13,123 nucleotides of DNA from JAYZBC01 sp036339375 (GTDB lineage Bacteria > Pseudomonadota > Alphaproteobacteria > MPNO01 > UBA2964). The notes beneath the pieces were generated by a model. The model was given only the letters and a program-made list of their open reading frames with translations, ran no database searches and was not told the origin of the DNA. Shown here piece by piece: positions 1 through 6,299 of this stretch. The stretch spans positions 1-13,123 of the forward strand of contig JAYZBC010000062.1 in the NCBI GenBank assembly GCA_036339375.1, given 5' to 3'. The stretch's first letter is position 1; the number at the start of each line of letters is the position of its first letter. The position numbers and the translations under genes are program-made.

Positions 1-2697
1 GCTGCACGCATGGGTATAGAAATTCCGCACCTATGTTATACACCCGAGCCAGGGTATAGGCCTGACGGTAATTGCCGCGCGTGCATGGTGGAAATCGTCG
101 GCGAGAGAGTTCTAGCTGCATCATGTATTAGAAAACCCACCAAAGGAATGGTCATAAAATCAGCCAACGAGCGATCCAAAAAAGCCCGCGAAATGATTTT
201 TGAATTACTCATAGCGGATCAACCCGAACGCAAAACACACCATGACAAGAATTCACGGTTTTGGCAGTGGGTGGAAAAGATGGACATCAACAGGTCTCGA
301 TTTCCTAGAAGGAAAACGCCAAGTCCGGATCCTAGTCACCCAGCAATGGCGGTTAACCTTGATTCTTGTATAAACTGCACACTTTGTGTTCGCGCCTGCC
401 GTGAAGTGCAAGTTAACGATGTCATTGGCATGGCACAGCGTGGTGCACAATCTCAAATTATATTTGATTTTGACGATCCGATGGGTGATAGCACTTGTGT
501 TGCCTGCGGCGAATGCATCCAAGCTTGTCCTACCGGTGCGTTGCTTCCAAAAACTGTTACTGGAGACAAAAAAGCAGGGCGAATTCAAGCCGACAAAACT
601 GTCGACTCTGTTTGCCCTTATTGCGGTGTTGGTTGCCAGCTAACCTATCACCTCAAGAACGACAAGCTTTTATATGTAAGTGGCAGAGAGGGTCCCGCAA
701 ATGAAAATCGGCTTTGTGTCAAAGGTAGATTTGGGTTTGACTATGTCCATCACCCACACCGGTTAACAGTACCTTTGATTCGAAAAGATAACGTTCCAAA
801 AATTGCTGAGGAAGATCTAGACCCAGCCAATCCGTTCACACATTTCAGGGAAGCCACCTGGGAGGAAGCCCTTGACCGCGCTTCATCTGAATTTTCCAAA
901 ATTCGGGACAAAATAGGTGGTGGCGGCTTGGCTGGCTTTGGGTCCGCCAAAGGTTCTAATGAAGAAGCCTACCTGTTTCAAAAACTAATTCGCACCGGAT
1001 TTGGAACTAACAATGTTGATCATTGCACTCGTTTATGTCACGCATCATCTGTAGCTGCTCTAATGGAATGTATCGGTTCTGGTGCAGTCACCGCTCCTTT
1101 TACCGCGGTAAAGGACACAAATGTAATTATAGTAATTGGAGCGAATCCTACAGAAAACCATCCGGTTGCTGCCACCTTTTTCAAACAAGCCGCAAAAGAG
1201 GGTAAAACCTTAATCGTTATGGATCCTCGCGGTCAGGCTCTTAAACGGCACGCCACTCATATGCTCCAATTTAAACCTGGCACCGATGTGTCCATGTTAA
1301 ATGCCATAATGCATACAATTGTGGAAGAAGAGTTATTCGATAAACAATATATTGCAGCCCACACCGAAGGTTTTGACGAATTAAAAAAACATCTGACCAA
1401 CTATTCACCTGAGAAAATGGCTAGCTTTTGTGGAATAGATGCGGAAACACTGAGGGCTGTAGCGCGTACCTATGCGACTGCCAAATCATCAATAATTTTT
1501 TGGGGTATGGGAATTTCCCAACACATTCACGGGACTGACAACGCGCGTTGTCTCATAGACCTTTCGCTTATGACAGGGCAAATCGGACGACCCGGAACCG
1601 GACTTCACCCTCTCCGTGGGCAAAATAATGTACAAGGTGCATCGGATGCAGGATTGGTGCCCATGTTTTTTCCAGATTACCAAGCGGTCGATCAAGACAA
1701 TATTAGAGAAAATTTCGAGAGATTTTGGGAAGCTGACCTTGATCCTAAAAGGGGGTTAACCGTCGTTGAAATTATGCAAGATATCCATGCGGAAAATATT
1801 TGTGGTATGTATATTATGGGCGAAAATCCAGCCATGTCCGATCCTGACGCCCAACATGCGCGTGAAGGACTGGCCAAGTTGGAAACGCTTGTAGTGCAGG
1901 ACATTTTTCTTACAGAAACCGCCTTTTATGCTGACGTTGTTCTTCCAGCTTCAGCCTGGCCAGAAAAAGATGGAACAGTCACCAACACTAACCGCCAGGT
2001 TCAAATGGGACGCTGTGCACTGCCTCTGCAAGGGGATACAAAACAAGATTGGTGGATTATCCAGAAAATTGCACAAGGAATGGGTCTGGACTGGAAATAC
2101 GAACACCCAAAAGACATATTTGCTGAAATGACAAAAGTAATGCCGTCTTTAAAAAACATTACTTGGGAAAGACTAGAGGAAGAAAGTGCAGTCATTTATC
2201 CTTGTGATGCTCCGAATCAGCCTGGCAACGAAATAGTTTTCAGTGACGGTTTCCCTACCAAGTCCGGGCTTGGAAAACTGGTTCCTGCACAAATTATTGC
2301 GCCAGATGAAGTTCCGGATGACGAGTACCCAATGGTTCTCACAACCGGCCGCCAGCTTGAACATTGGCACACGGGAGCCATTACTCGAAGGGCCGCTGTT
2401 TTGGATAAAATTGAACCCGAAGCAGTTGCCTGTTTAAATAGTTTTGATGTTCGAAAACTAGGCATTCAGGCAGGTGAGATGATAAAAATTTCTACCCGGC
2501 GAGGCGCTATCGAAATTAAAGTGAGGATAGACCGAGCGGTTCCTGCTGGAATGGTATTTATCCCCTTTTGCTATGCCGAGGCGCCTGCAAATTTTCTAAC
2601 TAATCCTCAATTGGATCCTTACGGAAAAATTCCAGAATTTAAATTCTGCGCTGCACGGATCGATACTGCAAAATCACCTGTCACCGCAGCTGAATAG
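1..2697 (+). CDS. fdhF: Formate dehydrogenase alpha subunit, FdsA-like molybdoenzyme (5' end missing)
   Basis: Oxidises formate to CO2 at a bis-MGD molybdenum or tungsten site and passes electrons along Fe-S clusters, probably to diaphorase-type subunits outside the window. The reading frame is open to base 1. The Met at base 10 is internal, since the ferredoxin fold is already under way, so the true start lies upstream. Numbering from that Met: 2Fe-2S ligands Cys9, 22, 25 and 39; two 4Fe-4S motifs at Cys120/123/126/130 and Cys163/166/169/173; the catalytic-domain 4Fe-4S at Cys202/205/209/236; and the Mo-ligand Cys343 followed by His in CTRLCHASS. It uses Cys, not selenocysteine. A C-terminal dinucleotide-binding domain (TTGRQLEHWHTG) completes the protein. 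The segment between the 2Fe-2S and first 4Fe-4S domains has no cysteines, so the His-Cys3 cluster of many FdsA/NuoG proteins is absent. It converges on the ModE-like gene with a 6-base gap. Confidence 0.95.
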   Translation, partial: AARMGIEIPHLCYTPEPGYRPDGNCRACMVEIVGERVLAASCIRKPTKGMVIKSANERSKKAREMIFELLIADQPERKTHHDKNSRFWQWVEKMDINRSRFPRRKTPSPDPSHPAMAVNLDSCINCTLCVRACREVQVNDVIGMAQRGAQSQIIFDFDDPMGDSTCVACGECIQACPTGALLPKTVTGDKKAGRIQADKTVDSVCPYCGVGCQLTYHLKNDKLLYVSGREGPANENRLCVKGRFGFDYVHHPHRLTVPLIRKDNVPKIAEEDLDPANPFTHFREATWEEALDRASSEFSKIRDKIGGGGLAGFGSAKGSNEEAYLFQKLIRTGFGTNNVDHCTRLCHASSVAALMECIGSGAVTAPFTAVKDTNVIIVIGANPTENHPVAATFFKQAAKEGKTLIVMDPRGQALKRHATHMLQFKPGTDVSMLNAIMHTIVEEELFDKQYIAAHTEGFDELKKHLTNYSPEKMASFCGIDAETLRAVARTYATAKSSIIFWGMGISQHIHGTDNARCLIDLSLMTGQIGRPGTGLHPLRGQNNVQGASDAGLVPMFFPDYQAVDQDNIRENFERFWEADLDPKRGLTVVEIMQDIHAENICGMYIMGENPAMSDPDAQHAREGLAKLETLVVQDIFLTETAFYADVVLPASAWPEKDGTVTNTNRQVQMGRCALPLQGDTKQDWWIIQKIAQGMGLDWKYEHPKDIFAEMTKVMPSLKNITWERLEEESAVIYPCDAPNQPGNEIVFSDGFPTKSGLGKLVPAQIIAPDEVPDDEYPMVLTTGRQLEHWHTGAITRRAAVLDKIEPEAVACLNSFDVRKLGIQAGEMIKISTRRGAIEIKVRIDRAVPAGMVFIPFCYAEAPANFLTNPQLDPYGKIPEFKFCAARIDTAKSPVTAAE

Positions 2698-2703
2698 ATG
2701 CCC

Positions 2704-3072
2704 CTAACTTGAGTTAGAGTTCCTGTTTAGGAGACTCGAAAAAGCCTCAATTTCATTTCGAACCGCTTTTGCCGCTTTTTTTTCGATTAACCGATAACGT
2801 TCCAACGCCTCAAAACCTGTAGTCGTAACCGCTGCACCTCCACCTCCTACACCACCAGAAATTTTTTTAACCAAAGGTAACCGAAAATCGCCGTTCATCG
2901 CTTCAATTAAATTCCACGCCCTTCGGTACGACATTCCCATTTCACGTGCAGCGGCAGAAATTGATCCCGCTCGATTGATTGCTTCAAGCAAGGCAACCTT
3001 GCCGGGCCCAAGGGACACAACGGCACCCATCATAATTCTTAATCTCGGAGTTTCTTCAAATTTCCTAGCCAT
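2704..3072 (-). CDS. ModE N-terminal-type winged-helix regulator, single domain
   Basis: A 122-residue DNA-binding protein matching the N-terminal LysR-like winged helix of the molybdate regulator ModE. The helix-turn-helix lies at about residues 37-57 (SISAAAREMGMSYRRAWNLI). It is followed by the glycine-rich wing (GGVGGGGAAVT, 74-84) and a helical tail rich in Lys and Glu, as in ModE dimerisation helices. Full ModE proteins run to about 260 residues with a C-terminal molybdate-binding Mop/TOBE domain; that domain is missing, so direct molybdate sensing is uncertain. It is the last gene of a leftward operon with fdhD, a 72-residue ORF and mobA, 34 bases after mobA. I infer that it regulates molybdenum-cofactor or formate dehydrogenase genes. 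The ModE-like inverted repeat upstream of moaA is the obvious candidate target. The family call is firm; the regulatory role is inferred. Confidence 0.88.
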   Translation of the reverse strand: MARKFEETPRLRIMMGAVVSLGPGKVALLEAINRAGSISAAAREMGMSYRRAWNLIEAMNGDFRLPLVKKISGGVGGGGAAVTTTGFEALERYRLIEKKAAKAVRNEIEAFSSLLNRNSNSS

Positions 3073-3106
3073 TTACCAAAATAAGAAGGCTTTGTTGATG
3101 ATGTCG

Positions 3107-3736
3107 TCAACCCATTTCCATTAGAAATTTTTCTGCCTGTTTTAAATCTTGCTCACGGTTAACGTTAAAAAACGGATCAATCGGGACTGTTTTCCATTCT
3201 ACTCTTGTCAGAGAAAAACGGGCAGTCCAAAAATCTACTTTGTGAATTTTTTCTTCAACGATTGCCCTTCGCAAATTACCAGCAAGAGAGACAGGCCAAA
3301 GACCAAACACTGGATGTTCTCTTCCTCCTGAAACCGCGCAGGCCATCGTCCCGTTTGCCTTGAAAACGTTATACAAAAACCTTTTCACCAAATCGGGTGG
3401 CGCGAAGGGCGCATCACAAGCAAAACTTGCAATCCATTTACAATGGGGCTTATTTGTTTTGACCCATTCCATACCAGTCAACACTCCGGCGAGGGGGCCG
3501 GGAAAACCATCAATTACATCGTTAACAACTGTAATCCCAAATTGTGAAAATCTTGTCGTATCCCCGTTGGCATTTATAACGAGTTGGTCTACTTGTGGCT
3601 TTGCCAGGGAAATAACTCTTTCCAAGAGTGAGCCACCGCCCAAGTTTTTTAACGCTTTATCGCCGCCTCCCATACGGCGAGATTTTCCCCCTGCTAAAAT
3701 TACCCCACAAACACTCGTGTCATTAAACACAATCAA
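3107..3736 (-). CDS. mobA: Molybdenum cofactor guanylyltransferase MobA
   Basis: Transfers GMP from GTP to Mo-molybdopterin, giving the MGD cofactor that formate dehydrogenase needs; a cytoplasmic enzyme. The N-terminal nucleotide-binding loop LAGGKSRRMGGGDKAL spans about residues 14-29. INANGD, the DGFPGPLAG loop and FACDAPF, typical of the nucleotidyltransferase fold, follow. At about 209 residues it is close to the usual MobA length. The first codon is TTG (3734-3736), and an in-frame GTG two codons later is an equally good start; no in-frame ATG precedes the P-loop. The start overlaps the end of the upstream 72-residue ORF by 14 bases, so translation is probably coupled. The ModE-like gene follows 34 bases downstream. 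Confidence 0.93.
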   Translation of the reverse strand: MIVFNDTSVCGVILAGGKSRRMGGGDKALKNLGGGSLLERVISLAKPQVDQLVINANGDTTRFSQFGITVVNDVIDGFPGPLAGVLTGMEWVKTNKPHCKWIASFACDAPFAPPDLVKRFLYNVFKANGTMACAVSGGREHPVFGLWPVSLAGNLRRAIVEEKIHKVDFWTARFSLTRVEWKTVPIDPFFNVNREQDLKQAEKFLMEMG

Positions 3737-3941
3737 GAATCACTTCGGCGGCAGGAATAAGGGTCGGATCTGCGCCTATTACACGCCGCACTAAAAATTT
3801 ATTTTTTTCGTTTAGCAACAAAAACTCTTGATGAATTTTGATGTCGTGGTCAAATCCACCCGGATTGATTGACTGCATATTTTCTATACCCAGAAAATTA
3901 CCCGCAACCATAGGACTGCGCCAAGTTAAAGTAAGATCCAT
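3723..3941 (-). CDS. Small hypothetical protein inside the molybdenum-cofactor operon
   Basis: I do not recognise this 72-residue protein. It is likely real. It starts with ATG after a good purine-rich ribosome site (AAGGGGA) 12 bases past the fdhD stop, and its stop overlaps the mobA start, so it fills the space exactly. The sequence has no signal peptide or membrane segment. It reads as a compact soluble domain with a Trp-Arg-Ser-Pro turn near the N-terminus, an NPGGFDHD loop near residues 26-33 and a C-terminal GADPTLIPAAEVILDCV segment with the only Cys. It does not look like FdsD, MoaD or a DUF3305/3306 protein. Its position between fdhD and mobA suggests a part in formate dehydrogenase maturation or cofactor handling, but that is inference from location only. 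Confidence 0.72.
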   Translation of the reverse strand: MDLTLTWRSPMVAGNFLGIENMQSINPGGFDHDIKIHQEFLLLNEKNKFLVRRVIGADPTLIPAAEVILDCV

Positions 3942-3953
3942 TATAGTTTCCCC

Positions 3954-4835
3954 TTAAATTATTTTGTCCGGCAAGCTTGATTTACGTTGAATATCCTGTG
4001 TTTCATCGTCTCCTTTTTTTGCTTCAACATCCCGTATTATTCTTTGTTCGCCTGCTACTGCAAAAAACCGTTTGCCCCTTGCCCGCCCTATTAAAGTAAG
4101 GTTAGACTTTCGGGCTAATTCAACACCCCACGCTGTAAATCCAGAACGAGAAACAAGAATTGGAATCTGCATTTGCACGGTTTTGATAACCATCTCACTC
4201 GTCAAGCGCCCGGTGGTATAAAACATTTTATTTTTGGGTTTAATACCATTCAGAAACATATAACCGGCTATTTTGTCGACCGCATTATGCCGCCCGACAT
4301 CCTCCATATAAATCATCGGACGATTACCCTCACAGAGCACACATCCATGTATTGCACCTGCTTCAAGATACAAGCTAGGGGTCGAATTAATTTTTTTTGA
4401 CAAACTGTAAAGCCAGGAGGTTCGGATTCTTGCATCAGGGTCCAAAACGATCTCATCAAATTTTTCCATGACGTCCCCAAACACTGTACCCACAGCACAC
4501 CCGGAAGTGCGTGTTTTCTTTTTTAATTTTTCCTCGTAATTGGTAACTCGCGCCGTTCTGACTACCACAGTGTCAATCTCAGCATCATAGTCTATTGCTG
4601 TAATTTTATCCTGACTCGAAAGCATGTTTTGATTTAACAAAAACCCAACTGCCAAACAGGTGGGAAAATCACCGATTGTCATCATAGTAACAATTTCTTG
4701 ACCATTTAGAAAAAGAGTGAGTGGTCTTTCTACCGTAACAGAAAATTTGTTATGGCCCCCGTCTTGGTCAATACCACTAATTTTCTCAGTCAGTAGTTTA
4801 TCTTTGGGGTTTGGCGAAATTAAGTAATCTTTCAT
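3954..4835 (-). CDS. fdhD: Formate dehydrogenase accessory sulfurtransferase FdhD
   Basis: FdhD carries sulfur from a cysteine desulfurase to the bis-MGD cofactor so that formate dehydrogenase becomes active. Family signatures are the VERPLTLFLNG segment (35-45), TSGC ending at Cys113, EDVGRHNAVDK (178-188) and TTGRLTSEMV (207-216). Length, 293 residues, is normal. The active-site loop reads TSGCAVGT, so only the first cysteine of the CxxC motif known from E. coli FdhD is present and the second position is Gly. It is the first gene of a leftward operon with the 72-residue ORF (12-base gap), mobA and the ModE-like gene. The ATG start has no clear Shine-Dalgarno. It is divergent from moaA across a palindrome-rich gap. 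Formate dehydrogenase, its client, is just beyond this operon. Confidence 0.95.
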   Translation of the reverse strand: MKDYLISPNPKDKLLTEKISGIDQDGGHNKFSVTVERPLTLFLNGQEIVTMMTIGDFPTCLAVGFLLNQNMLSSQDKITAIDYDAEIDTVVVRTARVTNYEEKLKKKTRTSGCAVGTVFGDVMEKFDEIVLDPDARIRTSWLYSLSKKINSTPSLYLEAGAIHGCVLCEGNRPMIYMEDVGRHNAVDKIAGYMFLNGIKPKNKMFYTTGRLTSEMVIKTVQMQIPILVSRSGFTAWGVELARKSNLTLIGRARGKRFFAVAGEQRIIRDVEAKKGDDETQDIQRKSSLPDKII

Positions 4836-5038
4836 GAAGTAAATATGTACTGAGAAAGCAAAGTAGGCAACGAAAGAGGTTTAACTTAAACAAAATCAAA
4901 AACGATTTTTGACAAATTCCTGAATTATAAGGCCGGTTTGGCCTATCTAAATCTAAGACCAGGTCTTCAAATCATAAAGGTCTCCTGCTTCCAATAAGAT
5001 ATTTTTCCATAAACAAAAAAATTAAGGAATAATTGGAC

Positions 5039-5067
5039 TTTATTTTTTATAAATGGATCGTTATATT
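5039..5067 (+). promoter_or_regulatory. Possible moaA promoter overlapping the ModE-like site
   Basis: A weak -35 TTTATT (5039-5044) lies 17 bases before a good -10 TATATT (5062-5067). The -10 sits in the left arm of the inverted repeat at 5059-5082, the geometry expected for repression. A transcript from here would start near 5074 and leave a leader of about 20 bases before the GTG at 5095. The -35 match is poor, so the placement is tentative. Confidence 0.35.
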
Positions 5068-5082
5068 TCCTGGTATATAACG
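5059..5082. promoter_or_regulatory. Candidate ModE operator upstream of moaA
   Basis: A perfect inverted repeat, CGTTATAT, 8 bases, then ATATAACG. The half-sites and spacing resemble the ModE-binding site of the E. coli modA promoter as I remember it (CGTTATAT, 8 bases, ACATAACG). It lies 13-36 bases before the likely moaA start codon. The window encodes a ModE-N-type regulator, and moaA is a known ModE target in enterobacteria, so the match makes biological sense. Binding is inferred. No second copy with both arms was found in the window. Confidence 0.72.
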
Positions 5083-5094
5083 GTAGGTTTTCGC

Positions 5095-6108
5095 GTGAAA
5101 AATTTTTCTAATGGACCTCTTATTGATCCTCATGGTCGAGAGGTAACCTATTTAAGGGTATCGGTAACCGATCGCTGTGATTTCCGCTGTGTTTACTGCA
5201 TGTCTGAAGACATGACTTTTCTCCCTAAAACGGAAGTCTTGTCTCTAGAGGAGCTTGAAACTGTTTGCTCTGCTTTTGTATCACGGGGAGTCACAAAACT
5301 GAGGATGACGGGTGGGGAACCGTTGGTACGCCGTAATATTATGTGGTTGTTCCGAAAGTTATCGCGTCACTTGAAAACGGGTGATTTGGAAGAATTGACC
5401 GTTACAACTAATGGTAGCCAGCTTGAACGATTTGCAGTGGAGCTGGTCGATGTAGGAATTCGTAGAATCAACGTATCTCTTGATACACTGGATCCGAAAA
5501 AATTCAAAACCATTACCCGTTGGGGCCATTTAGAAAAAGTTTTAGACGGTTTAGCGGCTGCAAAACAAGCGGGCCTTCAAATAAAAATTAACACTGTTGT
5601 TCTTCGAAATGTCAATGACGGTGAATTGGACAAGTTGGTGAGCTGGTGTGGCAAGGAAGGGTTTGATCTAACATTTATAGAAGTAATGCCGATGGGAGAA
5701 ATTGGCGGCATGAGATTGGATCAATATATGCCGCTTTCTATCATCCGCGCAAATTTGAATAAAAAGTGGACATTGGAAGAAATAGAATATTCAACTGGTG
5801 GCCCGGCCAGGTACGTCCAATGTAAAGAAACTGGTGGCCGGATAGGTTTTATCACACCACTCACTCACAATTTTTGTGAAAATTGTAATCGGGTCCGCCT
5901 GACTTGTACCGGCACACTCTACATGTGTTTAGGACAAGAAGATTCAGCTAATCTTCGTGACGCCGTGCGTCAGGAAGAAGGCGACATCGCCCTGATGAAA
6001 GCTATTGATGAGGCAATCGGGCGTAAACCTAAGGGACATGATTTTATTATTGACCGCCGTCGTCAAGATTCGTCGGTACCTCGTCATATGAGTGTCACCG
6101 GCGGTTGA
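5095..6108 (+). CDS. moaA: GTP 3',8-cyclase MoaA (radical SAM)
   Basis: Catalyses the first step of molybdenum cofactor synthesis, turning GTP into 3',8-cyclo-GTP for MoaC. The radical-SAM cluster motif is CDFRCVYC, followed by MTGGEPLVR, NGSQL and the SLDTLDPKKF strand. The C-terminal cluster motif is CENCNRVRLTC plus a later Cys (MCL). The protein ends in the conserved Gly-Gly tail (SVTGG). I place the start at GTG 5095, giving VKNFSNGPLIDPHGREVTYL, the usual MoaA beginning. The frame is open to an ATG at 5053, but that would add 14 non-conserved residues encoded across the palindromic operator, and it lacks a well-spaced ribosome site. A weak TAGG sits about 7 bases before the GTG. No other moa genes lie next to it, so the rest of the pathway is elsewhere. 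Confidence 0.94.
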   Translation: MKNFSNGPLIDPHGREVTYLRVSVTDRCDFRCVYCMSEDMTFLPKTEVLSLEELETVCSAFVSRGVTKLRMTGGEPLVRRNIMWLFRKLSRHLKTGDLEELTVTTNGSQLERFAVELVDVGIRRINVSLDTLDPKKFKTITRWGHLEKVLDGLAAAKQAGLQIKINTVVLRNVNDGELDKLVSWCGKEGFDLTFIEVMPMGEIGGMRLDQYMPLSIIRANLNKKWTLEEIEYSTGGPARYVQCKETGGRIGFITPLTHNFCENCNRVRLTCTGTLYMCLGQEDSANLRDAVRQEEGDIALMKAIDEAIGRKPKGHDFIIDRRRQDSSVPRHMSVTGG

Positions 6109-6167
6109 AGTTCATTCTAATTTTGAAGACTTTTTGCCTTAATTTTTTAAAAATAGAATGAATTTTT
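6108..6167 (+). terminator. Possible AT-rich terminator after moaA
   Basis: TTCATTCTA (6111-6119) and TAGAATGAA (6154-6162) form perfect 9-base arms. Past one A-A mismatch they extend with TTTT pairing AAAA. The loop is about 24 bases, and a short T run follows (6163-6167). The stem is GC-poor, so it would be a weak Rho-independent terminator at best; it could also act as a 3'-end stabiliser. Confidence 0.4.
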
Positions 6168-6194
6168 GCTTTGTGAAAAAATTAATTTTATATT
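6166..6194 (+). promoter_or_regulatory. Possible hemA promoter
   Basis: TTGCTT (6166-6171), 17 bases, then TATATT (6189-6194). The -10 is good and the -35 only partial. A start near 6201 would give a leader of about 70 bases containing the hairpin and small ORF described separately. It lies just after the putative moaA terminator. Confidence 0.4.
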
Positions 6195-6218
6195 GGCGAA
6201 CATAGCTTTGCGGAAGGA

Positions 6219-6253
6219 GGAAGGCCCTGTATGATCCGCATACACGGCCTTTC
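6219..6253 (+). promoter_or_regulatory. Hairpin in the hemA leader
   Basis: AAGGCC-C-TGTATG (6221-6233) pairs with CATACA-C-GGCCTT (6239-6251) around the loop ATCCG, with a single C-C mismatch. A G-U and a G-C pair extend the base to 6219/6253. The stem covers the start codon of a 22-codon leader ORF and touches its Shine-Dalgarno. The loop-side ATCCGC can instead pair with GCGGA at 6210-6214, and its CCGC with GCGG at 6255-6258, so alternative folds or a pseudoknot are possible. I infer an RNA element affecting hemA translation. I do not recognise a named riboswitch. Confidence 0.6.
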
Positions 6254-6299
6254 AGCGGTAATGGAAAATCAGAATGGACTACGAACGTTTTTTTGTTGA
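6231..6299 (+). CDS. Putative 22-residue leader peptide overlapping the hemA start
   Basis: A short ORF, beginning MIRIHGLSAV and ending FFC, preceded by a textbook Shine-Dalgarno AAGGAGG (6214-6220) with 10-base spacing. This is the best ribosome site seen in this neighbourhood. Its stop (6297-6299) lies 23 bases inside hemA in another frame. The hemA ATG at 6274 has only a weak purine stretch of its own. This arrangement suggests translational coupling or leader-peptide control. Its start codon is buried in the 6219-6253 hairpin. Too short for homology judgement by eye. It is not a displaced hemA N-terminus, because the hemA frame already begins with a normal ALAS sequence. Confidence 0.5.
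   Translation: MIRIHGLSAVMENQNGLRTFFC

Larger units (their letters stand above)
4836..5094. other. Divergent fdhD-moaA regulatory gap with several dyads
   Basis: This AT-rich gap of about 260 bases holds no gene but has five short inverted repeats. They are GTTTAA-C-TTAAAC (4879-4891), TCAAAAA-CGA-TTTTTGA (4896-4912), AGGCC-GGTTT-GGCCT (4930-4944), AAGACC-A-GGTCTT (4955-4967), and the ModE-like site listed separately. AGGTCT also recurs as a direct repeat at 4961 and 4978. The two dyads with single-base centres look like protein operators; the GGCC one could be a small RNA hairpin. A TTGACA at 4909 has no properly spaced -10. I saw no convincing molybdenum-cofactor riboswitch. Confidence 0.5.

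Noticed and set aside
253..588. 111-codon leftward ORF within formate dehydrogenase
   Set aside because: Antisense to the ferredoxin region of a well-conserved protein; no recognisable features.
3367..3374. CGTTATAC as a second ModE half-site
   Set aside because: It lies inside mobA and has no matching right arm.
3360..3794. 144-codon rightward ORF opposite mobA
   Set aside because: Lies antisense to a clear MobA with conserved motifs and shows no domain-like pattern; a shadow frame.
4909..4930. TTGACA followed by TATAAG as a promoter
   Set aside because: The spacing is only about 11 bases, too short for a sigma-70 promoter.
4840..5050. Molybdenum cofactor riboswitch before moaA
   Set aside because: Only short separate dyads are visible and I could not build the multi-stem Moco fold. 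A covariance-model search would settle it.
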